From JBALVT01 sp036961345 (lineage in GTDB: Bacteria > Pseudomonadota > Gammaproteobacteria > Pseudomonadales > Halieaceae), in the NCBI GenBank assembly GCA_036961345.1, contig JBALVT010000188.1, positions 1-8,262 on the forward strand: DNA of 8,262 bases, in the 5' to 3' direction. Position numbers and translations under genes: made by a program. Positions within the stretch are counted from its first letter, which is position 1, and each line of letters starts with the position of its first letter. The notes below the pieces were generated by a model, which saw nothing but the letters and a program-made list of their open reading frames with translations, was not told the DNA's origin and ran no database searches. This document shows positions 1 to 6,633 of the stretch, one piece after another.

Positions 1-2
1 TG

Positions 3-1931
3 CTGCTTAACAGCGATGTGGAGGTGGCAGGTAATTGGCTGGAACGTCTGCGCGAAGCCGCTCAAACGAATGATTCTGTAGCCAGTATTACGCCTTTTTC
101 CAACAACGCCACAATTTGCAGTTTCCCCAACTTTTGTGAAGACAACCGCTTGTTGTTCGGATTGAGCGTGGCGCAGCTCGATACTTTTTTTGCTGAGAGT
201 TTTGGCCCACAAGATGTTGTTGAAGTGCCCACCGGTGTCGGTTTTTGCATGTATATCCCCAGGGATTGCCTGGACGATATCGGCTATTTCGATCTGGAGA
301 CTTTTGGCAAGGGTTATGGGGAAGAAAATGATTGGTGTCAGCGGGCTCTGCGCTCGGGCCGCAAAAACCTTCACCTGGCCAACTGTTTTGTTTTTCACAA
401 GGGGGGTGTGAGTTTTGGCGCAGAGAATAACCCTCGAATCGCCCGCGCCCAGGAAATTCTCGACGCAAAATACCCTCACTATCACGCTGATATACAGAAG
501 TTTATAGCCGCTGATGCGGGGCGGGAGTGGAGGATGCGCGCAATCCTCAAACTGTTTGCACAACAGGACATACCGAAAGTTGCACTGATTACCCATAAAC
601 TCGGTGGTGGTGCACAGCAGCACGTGAATGAGTTGGCGGCAACTTACGACACTCAGGCCTTGTTCTTGCAAATCACCCCGGATGTTGATGGCGAATCGGT
701 GACGCTGCGCTTCTTTGATCACAATCATAAACTGAAAGACGGCTTGTACTTCAATGTCGAATCAGAGTATGAGCTGTTGATTGGCCTGCTGTCTGGACTT
801 GGGGTTGGCAGGGTTCATTTTCATCATACAATGGGGTTGCATCCGCGCCTGTGGAAGTTGGCAGAGGATCTGTCCTGTGACTACGATCTGAGTATTCACG
901 ATTACTATCTGCTGAACGGCAATCCCACTCTTACCGATAATGACGCCCGTTACGTCAGCGAAGATTCTGACACGTTTGATGAAGGCTGTGCGCAGCACTA
1001 TCCCTTGCCCGTTGGTGTAACAGCTAGTCACTGGCGCGAGAGCCAGAGACTATTAGTGGAGGGCGCCAGTCGGGTTGTTTTTCCTTCCGCTGATTGTTCG
1101 GCGCGTTTTCAGAAGTTTTTTACAGTGGCCAATCCGGTGGTAGCCTGGCATCCCGATTACCAGCTGTCGCAGCCTTACCCAGAGCCACGCTGGTCGTTTG
1201 CTTCGGGCAGGCCATTGAAAGTATTGGTGATGGGGGCTTTGAGCCGTGAGAAAGGCGCCGATATAGTCGATGCTGTCGCAACGGCATTGCGTGGGCAGGC
1301 AATCGAATTCCATCTACTGGGTTATGCCTACCGTGCCCTGTCTCAAGCTGTTGTTACGCATGGCCCCTATGACAATAGCGACGTCTATCGCCTCGTGGAA
1401 GAGATCGCTCCGGATGTTGTCTGGTTTCCAGCGCTCTGGCCGGAAACGTACAGCTATACCTTGAGCATCGCACTGCACTGCGGATTGCCGGTGGTGGTGC
1501 CCAATCTCGGCGCATTTGTAGAGCGTGTGCAGGGAAGGGCGTACAGCAGCGTTTGTCCATGGGATCAAACGCCGGACCAGTGGGGCGAGCTTTGGAGCGC
1601 GGTGCTTAATGGGCAAAGTCTTCCGGCTGTTCCAGGCGATATCAACACAGATCTGGAACTGGTTGACACACAGTTTTATGATAGGGCTTATTTACAGGCT
1701 GTCCCAGCCGTGCAGGGAACGCTTGAAGAGAACGTTTTGGATCAACTCGGGAGCAATTATCGCGCCCATAGGCAGACGCTAACATTCTCAGAGCGTGTTC
1801 TGGGTTATCTGTGGCGGCTGAGCCGCTCTCGGTTTATCGCCAGGCTGGTGGCGCTGATTCCTTTCAGATTAAAACAGGCGATCAAACGCCGGTTTTCCGA
1901 TAAACCCATGCACGATATTGTCGGCCGATAG
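3..1931 (+). CDS. Two-domain glycosyltransferase (GT2 C-terminal part + GT4), 5' partial
   Basis: The gene is cut by the left edge. A GTG at 18 could be called as start, but the same frame is open upstream and reads LLNSDVEV, the usual GT2 stretch around the metal-binding Asp, so the true start lies outside the window. The visible 642 residues begin with the second half of a GT-A/GT2 domain: SNNATICSFP (about 102-131), PTGVGFCMYI (about 228-257) and GYGEENDWC (about 312-338), typical of rhamnosyl-type GT2 enzymes of O-antigen loci. From about base 570 a GT-B/GT4 domain follows, starting VALITHKLGGGAQQHV and ending with a nucleotide-sugar-binding half (KVLVMGALSREKGADI, then PETYSYTLS). The first Glu of the GT4 EX7E motif is present (codon 1443) and the second is Ile (codon 1467). 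The C-terminus is basic and may contact the membrane. It probably adds two sugars to a surface polysaccharide. The family is clear; donor and acceptor are unknown. Confidence 0.9.
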   Translation: MLNSDVEVAGNWLERLREAAQTNDSVASITPFSNNATICSFPNFCEDNRLLFGLSVAQLDTFFAESFGPQDVVEVPTGVGFCMYIPRDCLDDIGYFDLETFGKGYGEENDWCQRALRSGRKNLHLANCFVFHKGGVSFGAENNPRIARAQEILDAKYPHYHADIQKFIAADAGREWRMRAILKLFAQQDIPKVALITHKLGGGAQQHVNELAATYDTQALFLQITPDVDGESVTLRFFDHNHKLKDGLYFNVESEYELLIGLLSGLGVGRVHFHHTMGLHPRLWKLAEDLSCDYDLSIHDYYLLNGNPTLTDNDARYVSEDSDTFDEGCAQHYPLPVGVTASHWRESQRLLVEGASRVVFPSADCSARFQKFFTVANPVVAWHPDYQLSQPYPEPRWSFASGRPLKVLVMGALSREKGADIVDAVATALRGQAIEFHLLGYAYRALSQAVVTHGPYDNSDVYRLVEEIAPDVVWFPALWPETYSYTLSIALHCGLPVVVPNLGAFVERVQGRAYSSVCPWDQTPDQWGELWSAVLNGQSLPAVPGDINTDLELVDTQFYDRAYLQAVPAVQGTLEENVLDQLGSNYRAHRQTLTFSERVLGYLWRLSRSRFIARLVALIPFRLKQAIKRRFSDKPMHDIVGR

Positions 1932-1964
1932 CCAGCCAGACGGACAATCACCATAGCTAGCGCA

Positions 1965-1993
1965 TGGCTACCCCGCCGCATTTAAGGCATAAT
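1965..1993 (+). promoter_or_regulatory. Candidate sigma-70 promoter before first sulfotransferase gene
   Basis: TGGCTA (1965-1970), a 17-base spacer and CATAAT (1988-1993) lie in the 88-base gap between the two-domain glycosyltransferase and the sulfotransferase. The -10 box differs from consensus at one base; the -35 box matches at only three of six. Transcription would start near 2000, about 20 bases before the ATG. The resemblance to the candidate at 4459-4487 raises its interest. It is weak on its own, and the gene could equally be read through from upstream. Confidence 0.3.
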
Positions 1994-2019
1994 CCTCGGC
2001 CTAAAATCTGGAAAAATTC

Positions 2020-3126
2020 ATGGCCACAGTTTATATCCATATCGGCGCACCCAAGACCGCCACCTCTACCTTGCAGAGCATATTTTCCCAGAAATATAAG
2101 AAACTTTTAAAAAATGGTGTTCTCTACCCCCGTGCCGGCCGGCATGGAGATGCCCATCATCTGCTGGTCTGTGATCTCATTGAAAAATACCAGGATCATC
2201 GTATGGCCGATTTCTGGTACGGCGATTGCGAGCGCGGTGGTGCCTGGCAGGCGCTGCGGGAAGATATCGACTCCCACGGCGACAACATCCATTCAGTGAT
2301 CGTCAGCTCTGAGCTGTTTTTCGGGCAGACCAAAAATATAGAGCAGATGCATGATGAAATCAAAGCGTCTTTAGCGGGCCACGACATCAAAATAGTGGTG
2401 TATTTGCGAAGGCAGGACCAGCTCTACAGTTCGTTTTTTAATCAGGATGTGAAAGGTGTTCGCCAGTGGGCGCACAGTGCCTATCAATTCTATGACACGC
2501 ACCAGATTTTTGAGCATGACTATCACGGATTGTTGAAAATATGGAGCGAACCCTTTGGCAAAGAAAATGTACTGATCAGGCCCTACGAATCTGAGCAATG
2601 GCCCGACAATGACATTGTGCTCGATTTTTGCAAATCCCTGGATATCATTCCGCTTAAATCCGGAAGGACAAGCAGTAATGAGGCACTGGGTATCAATCAG
2701 TTATATTTCAAGCAGTGTCTCAACCGGGTCGGGTTTGAAAAAGATCTCAATGATGATGTGGTAGCGCTTCTCACCCGCGTATTGCCGGAGGAGCCGGCCA
2801 AAGAATGTCTTTATGTTCGCAAACGACTTTATCGCCAGCTGCGCAGGGGCTGGCTGAAAGTGAATCAGAAACTGGAGCAGGAGTTTCTAAACGGACAGAC
2901 CCTTTTTCACAAAGACATTCCACTACCGGGCAAGCTCAATTTGTATAGCACGGACAAACAAGCGGTTTCCGAATGCCTGATGTTAATCATCAAAAACATA
3001 AGGGCAGGGGGGTTTGGCGTTCACGACCAGCTTTTTGCAAAAGCGGCCCTGCTGGTTTTGGCAGAACAGGATTTATGGAACATCCTGCCGACTGAGTCGC
3101 GTCTTTCTCTGATGGAATTAGTTTGA
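2020..3126 (+). CDS. PAPS-type sulfotransferase family protein
   Basis: A 368-residue cytoplasmic protein, predicted to move a sulfuryl group from PAPS to a glycan or other acceptor. The N-terminus VYIHIGAPKTATSTLQ (residues 4-19) is the 5'-phosphosulfate-binding loop, with Lys12 and the following Thr/Ser residues in place of the classical PKSGTT. A second strand-plus-helix, VVYLRRQDQLYSSFF (126-140), fits the 3'-phosphate-binding element, with Arg130/131 and Ser137/138. SSE at 96-98 sits where a catalytic or structural acid is often found. The C-terminal half (from about residue 215) has no motif I recognise and may bind the acceptor. No transmembrane segment is evident. Only a weak purine stretch (GGAAAAA) precedes the ATG, but the phosphosulfate loop begins at once, so the start is well placed. 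It lies between glycosyltransferase genes, which suggests glycan sulfation. Family certain within reason; acceptor unknown. Confidence 0.82.
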   Translation: MATVYIHIGAPKTATSTLQSIFSQKYKKLLKNGVLYPRAGRHGDAHHLLVCDLIEKYQDHRMADFWYGDCERGGAWQALREDIDSHGDNIHSVIVSSELFFGQTKNIEQMHDEIKASLAGHDIKIVVYLRRQDQLYSSFFNQDVKGVRQWAHSAYQFYDTHQIFEHDYHGLLKIWSEPFGKENVLIRPYESEQWPDNDIVLDFCKSLDIIPLKSGRTSSNEALGINQLYFKQCLNRVGFEKDLNDDVVALLTRVLPEEPAKECLYVRKRLYRQLRRGWLKVNQKLEQEFLNGQTLFHKDIPLPGKLNLYSTDKQAVSECLMLIIKNIRAGGFGVHDQLFAKAALLVLAEQDLWNILPTESRLSLMELV

Positions 3127-3189
3127 GTTTCTGGCCCACCCCCTACCGACCTTCGCACCTCCCTATTGGCCAGGACACAGCGGTACACC

Positions 3190-4449
3190 TTGACTAACGC
3201 GACTATAAATTGGCGAGAGGCCATCCTGAACAGGCGCATGCTCATCTGCGTATTTACAGGCTTTTCCTCGGGTATGCCCCTCTATGTTTTGTTCCAGTTA
3301 GTTCCCGCATGGCTGACAGACGGTGGGGTTTCTCTTAGTGATATAGGCCTTTTTGCCCTGGTGGGTATCCCCTATACCTGGAAGTTTCTATGGGCGCCGC
3401 TCATGGATCGGTATATACCGCCGTTCCTGGGGAGGCGGCGCGGCTGGATTTTTGTCTGCCAGATAGCCCTGTTTTTTTCCATTGGCATGTTGGGCATGTT
3501 CCAGCCAATGGAGTCCACCTGGCTGGTGGCGTGGTTAGCTGTTGCTGTGGCATTTTTCAGCGCAAGTCAGGACGTAGTACTGGATGGCTATCGGCGTGAA
3601 ATACTGCCTGACGAAGAGCTGGGCCTGGGCAACTCCATTCACGTAAATGCCTACCGTATTTCCAGTCTGATACCCGGTTCTCTGGCCCTTATTCTCGCTG
3701 ATTTTTTGCCCTGGTCCAGCGTGTTCTGGATTACTGGCGCCTTTATGGCGGTGGGCCTGATAATGACCCTGGTCATTAATGAACCCATGTCTGAATTACC
3801 CGTAGCCAAAAATCTACGCGAGGCTGTTATAGCCCCATTTGCTGAATATATTGCTCGGCGAGGGTGGAGCAGTTTGTGTTTGGTTCTGTCTTTCATGTTT
3901 CTGTACAAACTCGGCGACAATATGGCGACTGCCCTGTCTATGCCGTTTTACCTCGACCTGGGTTTCAGCAAAACTGAAATTGGCCTGGTAGCAAAAAATG
4001 CTGCATTGTGGCCGGCGATCATTGGCGGGATCATTGGCGGGGTGTTAATGATCCGGCTTGGAATTAACCGCTCACTGTGGCTTTTTGGTGTATTGCAGGT
4101 TATCAGCATTCTGGGCTTTGCTGTGTTGGCAAACACGGGGCCTGTCTTGTGGGTGTTGGCCGCGGTTATTGGCTTTGAATATCTAGGCGTGGGCATGGGC
4201 ACAGCCGCTTTCACGGCGTTTATTGCCAGGGAAACCAGCCGGGTTTATGCGGCCACGCAGTTTGCCTTGTTCACCGCGCTGGCGGCTCTGCCGCGAACCT
4301 TTGCCAATGCCAGTACGGGTATTATTGTCGATGAGATCGGCTGGCTGCAGTTTTATTTCCTGTGCGCCGCGCTGGCGCTGCCGGGAATGTTACTGCTGAT
4401 TTGGGTGGCGCCCTGGCGCGAGGGTTCAGTGTCGAAGGCTGAGCGTTGA
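3190..4449 (+). CDS. ampG: AmpG-like MFS permease (muropeptide transporter family)
   Basis: An inner-membrane major facilitator protein with about 12 hydrophobic segments. It closely follows the AmpG pattern: FTGFSSGMPLYVL in TM1, WKFLWAPLMDRYIPPFLGRRRGW in the TM2-3 loop, ASQDVVLDGYRREILP in TM4-5, LYKLGDNMATALSMPFY in TM7, and GVGMGTAAFTAF plus YAATQFALFTALAALPR near TM10-11. AmpG imports GlcNAc-anhydromuropeptides for peptidoglycan recycling and beta-lactamase induction. At about 419 residues it stops after TM12 and lacks the C-terminal extension (two extra helices) of the longer E. coli protein. The start is unclear. No ATG precedes the conserved WREA stretch; the in-frame choices are TTG at 3190 (AGGA at 3172, rather distant), TTG at 3166 (no ribosome site) and ATG at 3238, which would remove WREA. 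No promoter is visible, so it is probably co-transcribed with the sulfotransferase 63 bases upstream. Transport of another sugar cannot be excluded. Confidence 0.85.
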   Translation: MTNATINWREAILNRRMLICVFTGFSSGMPLYVLFQLVPAWLTDGGVSLSDIGLFALVGIPYTWKFLWAPLMDRYIPPFLGRRRGWIFVCQIALFFSIGMLGMFQPMESTWLVAWLAVAVAFFSASQDVVLDGYRREILPDEELGLGNSIHVNAYRISSLIPGSLALILADFLPWSSVFWITGAFMAVGLIMTLVINEPMSELPVAKNLREAVIAPFAEYIARRGWSSLCLVLSFMFLYKLGDNMATALSMPFYLDLGFSKTEIGLVAKNAALWPAIIGGIIGGVLMIRLGINRSLWLFGVLQVISILGFAVLANTGPVLWVLAAVIGFEYLGVGMGTAAFTAFIARETSRVYAATQFALFTALAALPRTFANASTGIIVDEIGWLQFYFLCAALALPGMLLLIWVAPWREGSVSKAER

Positions 4450-4458
4450 GCTGCAATA

Positions 4459-4487
4459 TGGCCAACAGTGCATTACCCGGATATAAT
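4459..4487 (+). promoter_or_regulatory. Candidate sigma-70 promoter for second sulfotransferase and GT2 genes
   Basis: TGGCCA (4459-4464), a 17-base spacer and a perfect TATAAT (4482-4487) lie in the 158-base gap after the permease gene. Transcription would start near 4494 and leave a leader of about 114 bases. The -35 box matches at four of six positions. A second, weaker candidate nearer the gene is TTGTTG (4550-4555)-N16-TAAGAT (4572-4577). Confidence 0.45.
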
Positions 4488-4607
4488 GTCAGATCGCAAG
4501 AAAAGAGTTGCCGGGCAGTGGGCAAGGATTGCTGTGTATTTTTTATACGTTGTTGCCCCGGAAAATTAATATAAGATCTACCGGGAAATCTAGAAACCTT
4601 ACAAAAT

Positions 4608-5303
4608 ATGGGCCAACCAGACAGACTTATTTGCGTGCTGGGCATGCATCGTAGCGGTACCAGCTGTTTGACTGGCTCCTTACAGGATGCCGGCTTATTC
4701 CTTGGTGAATGCCATACGTGGAACCCCTTTAATCGCAAGGGAAACCGTGAAAACCAGGAGTTTGTCGTTCTGAACGACGCTATTCTGGCTGCGAACGATG
4801 GTGCCTGGAACAAACCACCCAAAAAACTGGTTTGGCGCCCGGAACATGATCAGCAGGCCCTGGACATACTCGATGGCCACAAAGATGTCGTTGCCCTGGG
4901 CTTTAAGGATCCACGCACGCTATTAGTGCTGGAGGGCTGGAAACGTATCTATCCCGGTATAGAATTTATTGGAATTGTGCGCCATCCCAATGCGGTGGCC
5001 CAGTCGCTGGCGAGTCGGGAGCGCATGCCGCGATCCCAGGCGCTGAGTCTATGGTACAAATACAATAAATTGCTGTATAAAGAGGCTAAAAGAAGCGCTT
5101 TTCCCATGCTCTGTTTTGATGAGGATGAGGAGGTGTTTCATCAAAAGCTGGATGAGGCGATTCGGCATTTGAACTTGGGTGGTGAGGAAAAGGATCAGCG
5201 CTTCTATGACGATGAGCTTCGCACGTCAAACAATGGCCAGCCAAACCCGGTGCCCTGGAAGATTCAACGGCTTTATAACCGTCTCCTCAAGATGTGTCTT
5301 TAG
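4608..5303 (+). CDS. Sulfotransferase family protein (GMHRSGTS type)
   Basis: A 231-residue soluble protein of the P-loop-like sulfotransferase superfamily. ICVLGMHRSGTSCL (residues 8-21) is the 5'-phosphosulfate loop; Arg15, Ser16, Gly17 and Thr18 would hold PAPS. Then come NPFNRKGNRENQEF (39-52), FKDPR (99-103) and GIVRHPNAVAQSL (122-134), with Arg125 and Ser133 placed as the 3'-phosphate ligands. This order (GMHRSGTS, then FKDPR, then VRHP) is typical of sulfotransferases in bacterial polysaccharide loci. It shares no obvious sequence with the 368-residue sulfotransferase upstream beyond these generic elements, so the two probably act on different acceptor positions. No strong ribosome site precedes the ATG, but the motif begins within ten residues, so the start is sound. 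Its stop codon is followed at once by the ATG of the glycosyltransferase gene, implying coupled translation. A nucleoside-kinase-like role is unlikely given the 3' motif. Confidence 0.82.
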   Translation: MGQPDRLICVLGMHRSGTSCLTGSLQDAGLFLGECHTWNPFNRKGNRENQEFVVLNDAILAANDGAWNKPPKKLVWRPEHDQQALDILDGHKDVVALGFKDPRTLLVLEGWKRIYPGIEFIGIVRHPNAVAQSLASRERMPRSQALSLWYKYNKLLYKEAKRSAFPMLCFDEDEEVFHQKLDEAIRHLNLGGEEKDQRFYDDELRTSNNGQPNPVPWKIQRLYNRLLKMCL

Positions 5304-6299
5304 ATGGGCACATCAATGCTGAAACAGGTTAAACAACTGCTTGGCAAAGCCGAGGCGCCGCGCGCCGTGCCGGCTTCGCCGCTGATAAGTATCATAGTCA
5401 TTGTCTATGACATGCCGACTCAGGCCGAAAATACGATCAATTCCCTGCGGGTGGATTATCAGCAGGGTGTAGAATCATCTGATTACGAAGTGATTCTGAT
5501 CGAAAATGAGTCTCCTAATTTAGTCTCCCCCGAATTTATCAAAACATTCCCATCTAACTTTCGCTATGTTCACCGCAAAGAGGCGGAGTCGAGTCCCGTG
5601 CAGGCCATTAATTATGGGGCTTCACTGGCGCGAGGGTCACATATTTGTCTGATGATCGACGGTGCGCGAATGCTGACACCCGGCGTTGTAAAAAATATTA
5701 TTCTCGGTCACCGGCTTCACGAGCATGCAGTGGTATCTATCCCTGGCTACCATCTGGGGCACGAATTACAGCAGGAAGCGGTTAAAACGGGCTACGGCGT
5801 TCAAGCCGAACGCGAGTTGATTGAGTCAATTGACTGGCCGAAAAATGGGTATCGACTGTTTGATATTTCCTGTTTTAGCGGCTCCTCAGCGCCGGGCTTT
5901 TTTCTGCCCAATAGCGAGAGCAACTGCCTCAGTATACCCCGTGAAATATGGTCCGCTCTGGGCGGCTGTGATACACGTTTTAATCTTCGAGGTGGTGGGC
6001 TGACGAATCTAGATCTGTATAAACGCGCCTGTGAGTACCCCGGGGTACAACATGTGATAGTTCCGGGCGAGGGCACTTTCCACCAGTTTCATGGCGGCGT
6101 AACTACCGGCGGAGAGAATGAAAAGGCCACGGAAGCGTATATGGGTTCGAGTAAGGAGCAATATCGCGAGCTTCGAGGCGAGGAGTATGAGTGCCCTGAA
6201 ACCAATCCTGTATTTTTGGGGCAGTTCCCGGTCCAGGCCCAGCGGTTTTTGCATTACTCCTGCGAGATGTTTTCGGCACACAGCTGCCCCACTAGCTGA
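5304..6299 (+). CDS. GT2-like (GT-A fold) glycosyltransferase
   Basis: A 331-residue soluble protein. After a basic leader (1-25) it shows the GT-A start LISIIVIVYDMPTQAENTINSL (27-48), then YEVILIENESPN (61-72), SPVQAINYGASLARGSHICLMIDGAR (97-122) and a GGCDTRFNLRGGGLTNLDLYKRA region, which resembles the acceptor/base part of GT2 enzymes. The metal-binding site reads D119-G-A where most relatives have DXD. This IDGAR form recurs, to my recollection, in a subgroup of polysaccharide-locus glycosyltransferases, so it need not mean loss of activity. The ATG directly abuts the stop of the preceding sulfotransferase (TAGATG), so expression is probably coupled by re-initiation. An ATG at 5316 is an alternative start. 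The 3' end overlaps the oppositely directed ATL gene by 8 bases. Likely role: transfer of a sugar during synthesis of the same, probably sulfated, glycan. Confidence 0.8.
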   Translation: MGTSMLKQVKQLLGKAEAPRAVPASPLISIIVIVYDMPTQAENTINSLRVDYQQGVESSDYEVILIENESPNLVSPEFIKTFPSNFRYVHRKEAESSPVQAINYGASLARGSHICLMIDGARMLTPGVVKNIILGHRLHEHAVVSIPGYHLGHELQQEAVKTGYGVQAERELIESIDWPKNGYRLFDISCFSGSSAPGFFLPNSESNCLSIPREIWSALGGCDTRFNLRGGGLTNLDLYKRACEYPGVQHVIVPGEGTFHQFHGGVTTGGENEKATEAYMGSSKEQYRELRGEEYECPETNPVFLGQFPVQAQRFLHYSCEMFSAHSCPTS

Positions 6300-6633
6300 T
6301 CGGCTGTTCGCCACCTTCGCCGGGAACCCAGCGATATTTTTTTAAATCCAGGTTGATCGCGCCCTTAAATACAATGCCCTCTGACTCCAGCCGTTCTCTC
6401 TGGCTATATTGCGACGCCGAACCTGTGGGAAGCGATATCTTACCCTGGGAATTGAGAACTCGATGCCAGGGAATAGCGGTATCACGCGGCAGTTGCCCCA
6501 GGGCCCGGCCTACTAGCCGCGCGGCTTTTGCCAATCCTGCGTGGCGTGCTACGTCGCCATAGGTTGCCACTTTCCCCGGCGGGATCATCGTAACGACCTG
6601 CCAGATGCGCTGATTAAAGTCGAATTCCGCCAT
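6292..6633 (-). CDS. Alkyltransferase-like (ATL) DNA-repair protein
   Basis: A 113-residue protein with the DNA-binding domain of O6-alkylguanine-DNA alkyltransferases. PPGKVATYGDVA (18-29) gives Tyr25, the residue that helps rotate the damaged base. ARLVGRAL (38-45) gives Arg39, the arginine finger. The active-site PCHRV of MGMT is PWHRV here (55-59), with Trp56 in place of the acceptor Cys. ATL proteins such as S. pombe Atl1 and E. coli YbaZ bind O6-alkylguanine and hand it to nucleotide excision repair without removing the alkyl group. The three key residues have, as I recall, the same numbers in Atl1. The size matches the family. Its ATG lies inside the end of the upstream SDR gene (20-base overlap, different frame), so it is probably translated from the same mRNA. 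The 3' end overlaps the convergent glycosyltransferase gene by 8 bases. Confidence 0.93.
   Translation of the reverse strand: MAEFDFNQRIWQVVTMIPPGKVATYGDVARHAGLAKAARLVGRALGQLPRDTAIPWHRVLNSQGKISLPTGSASQYSQRERLESEGIVFKGAINLDLKKYRWVPGEGGEQPIS
6318..6343 (+). terminator. Candidate rho-independent terminator of the glycan operon
   Basis: An imperfect stem, 6317-6323 against 6328-6334 with one C-A mismatch and a GAAC loop, is followed after two bases by seven T residues (6337-6343). It lies 18 bases past the glycosyltransferase stop, the expected place, yet inside the antisense ATL coding sequence (codons for KKYRWVPG). The stem is short, so this is tentative. Confidence 0.4.

Noticed and set aside
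18..20. GTG as the start of the first gene
   Set aside because: The frame is open to the window edge and upstream codons encode the typical GT2 LLNSD stretch, so the gene is truncated rather than starting here.
4508..4525. Hairpin TTGCC-N8-GGCAA after the permease gene as a terminator
   Set aside because: The stem is only five pairs with an eight-base loop, and the nearest T-run is about 13 bases away.
4322..4822. 166-residue open frame on the minus strand across the gap after the permease gene
   Set aside because: It covers ends of two clear genes, has a low-complexity composition and no recognisable domain; it is a shadow frame.
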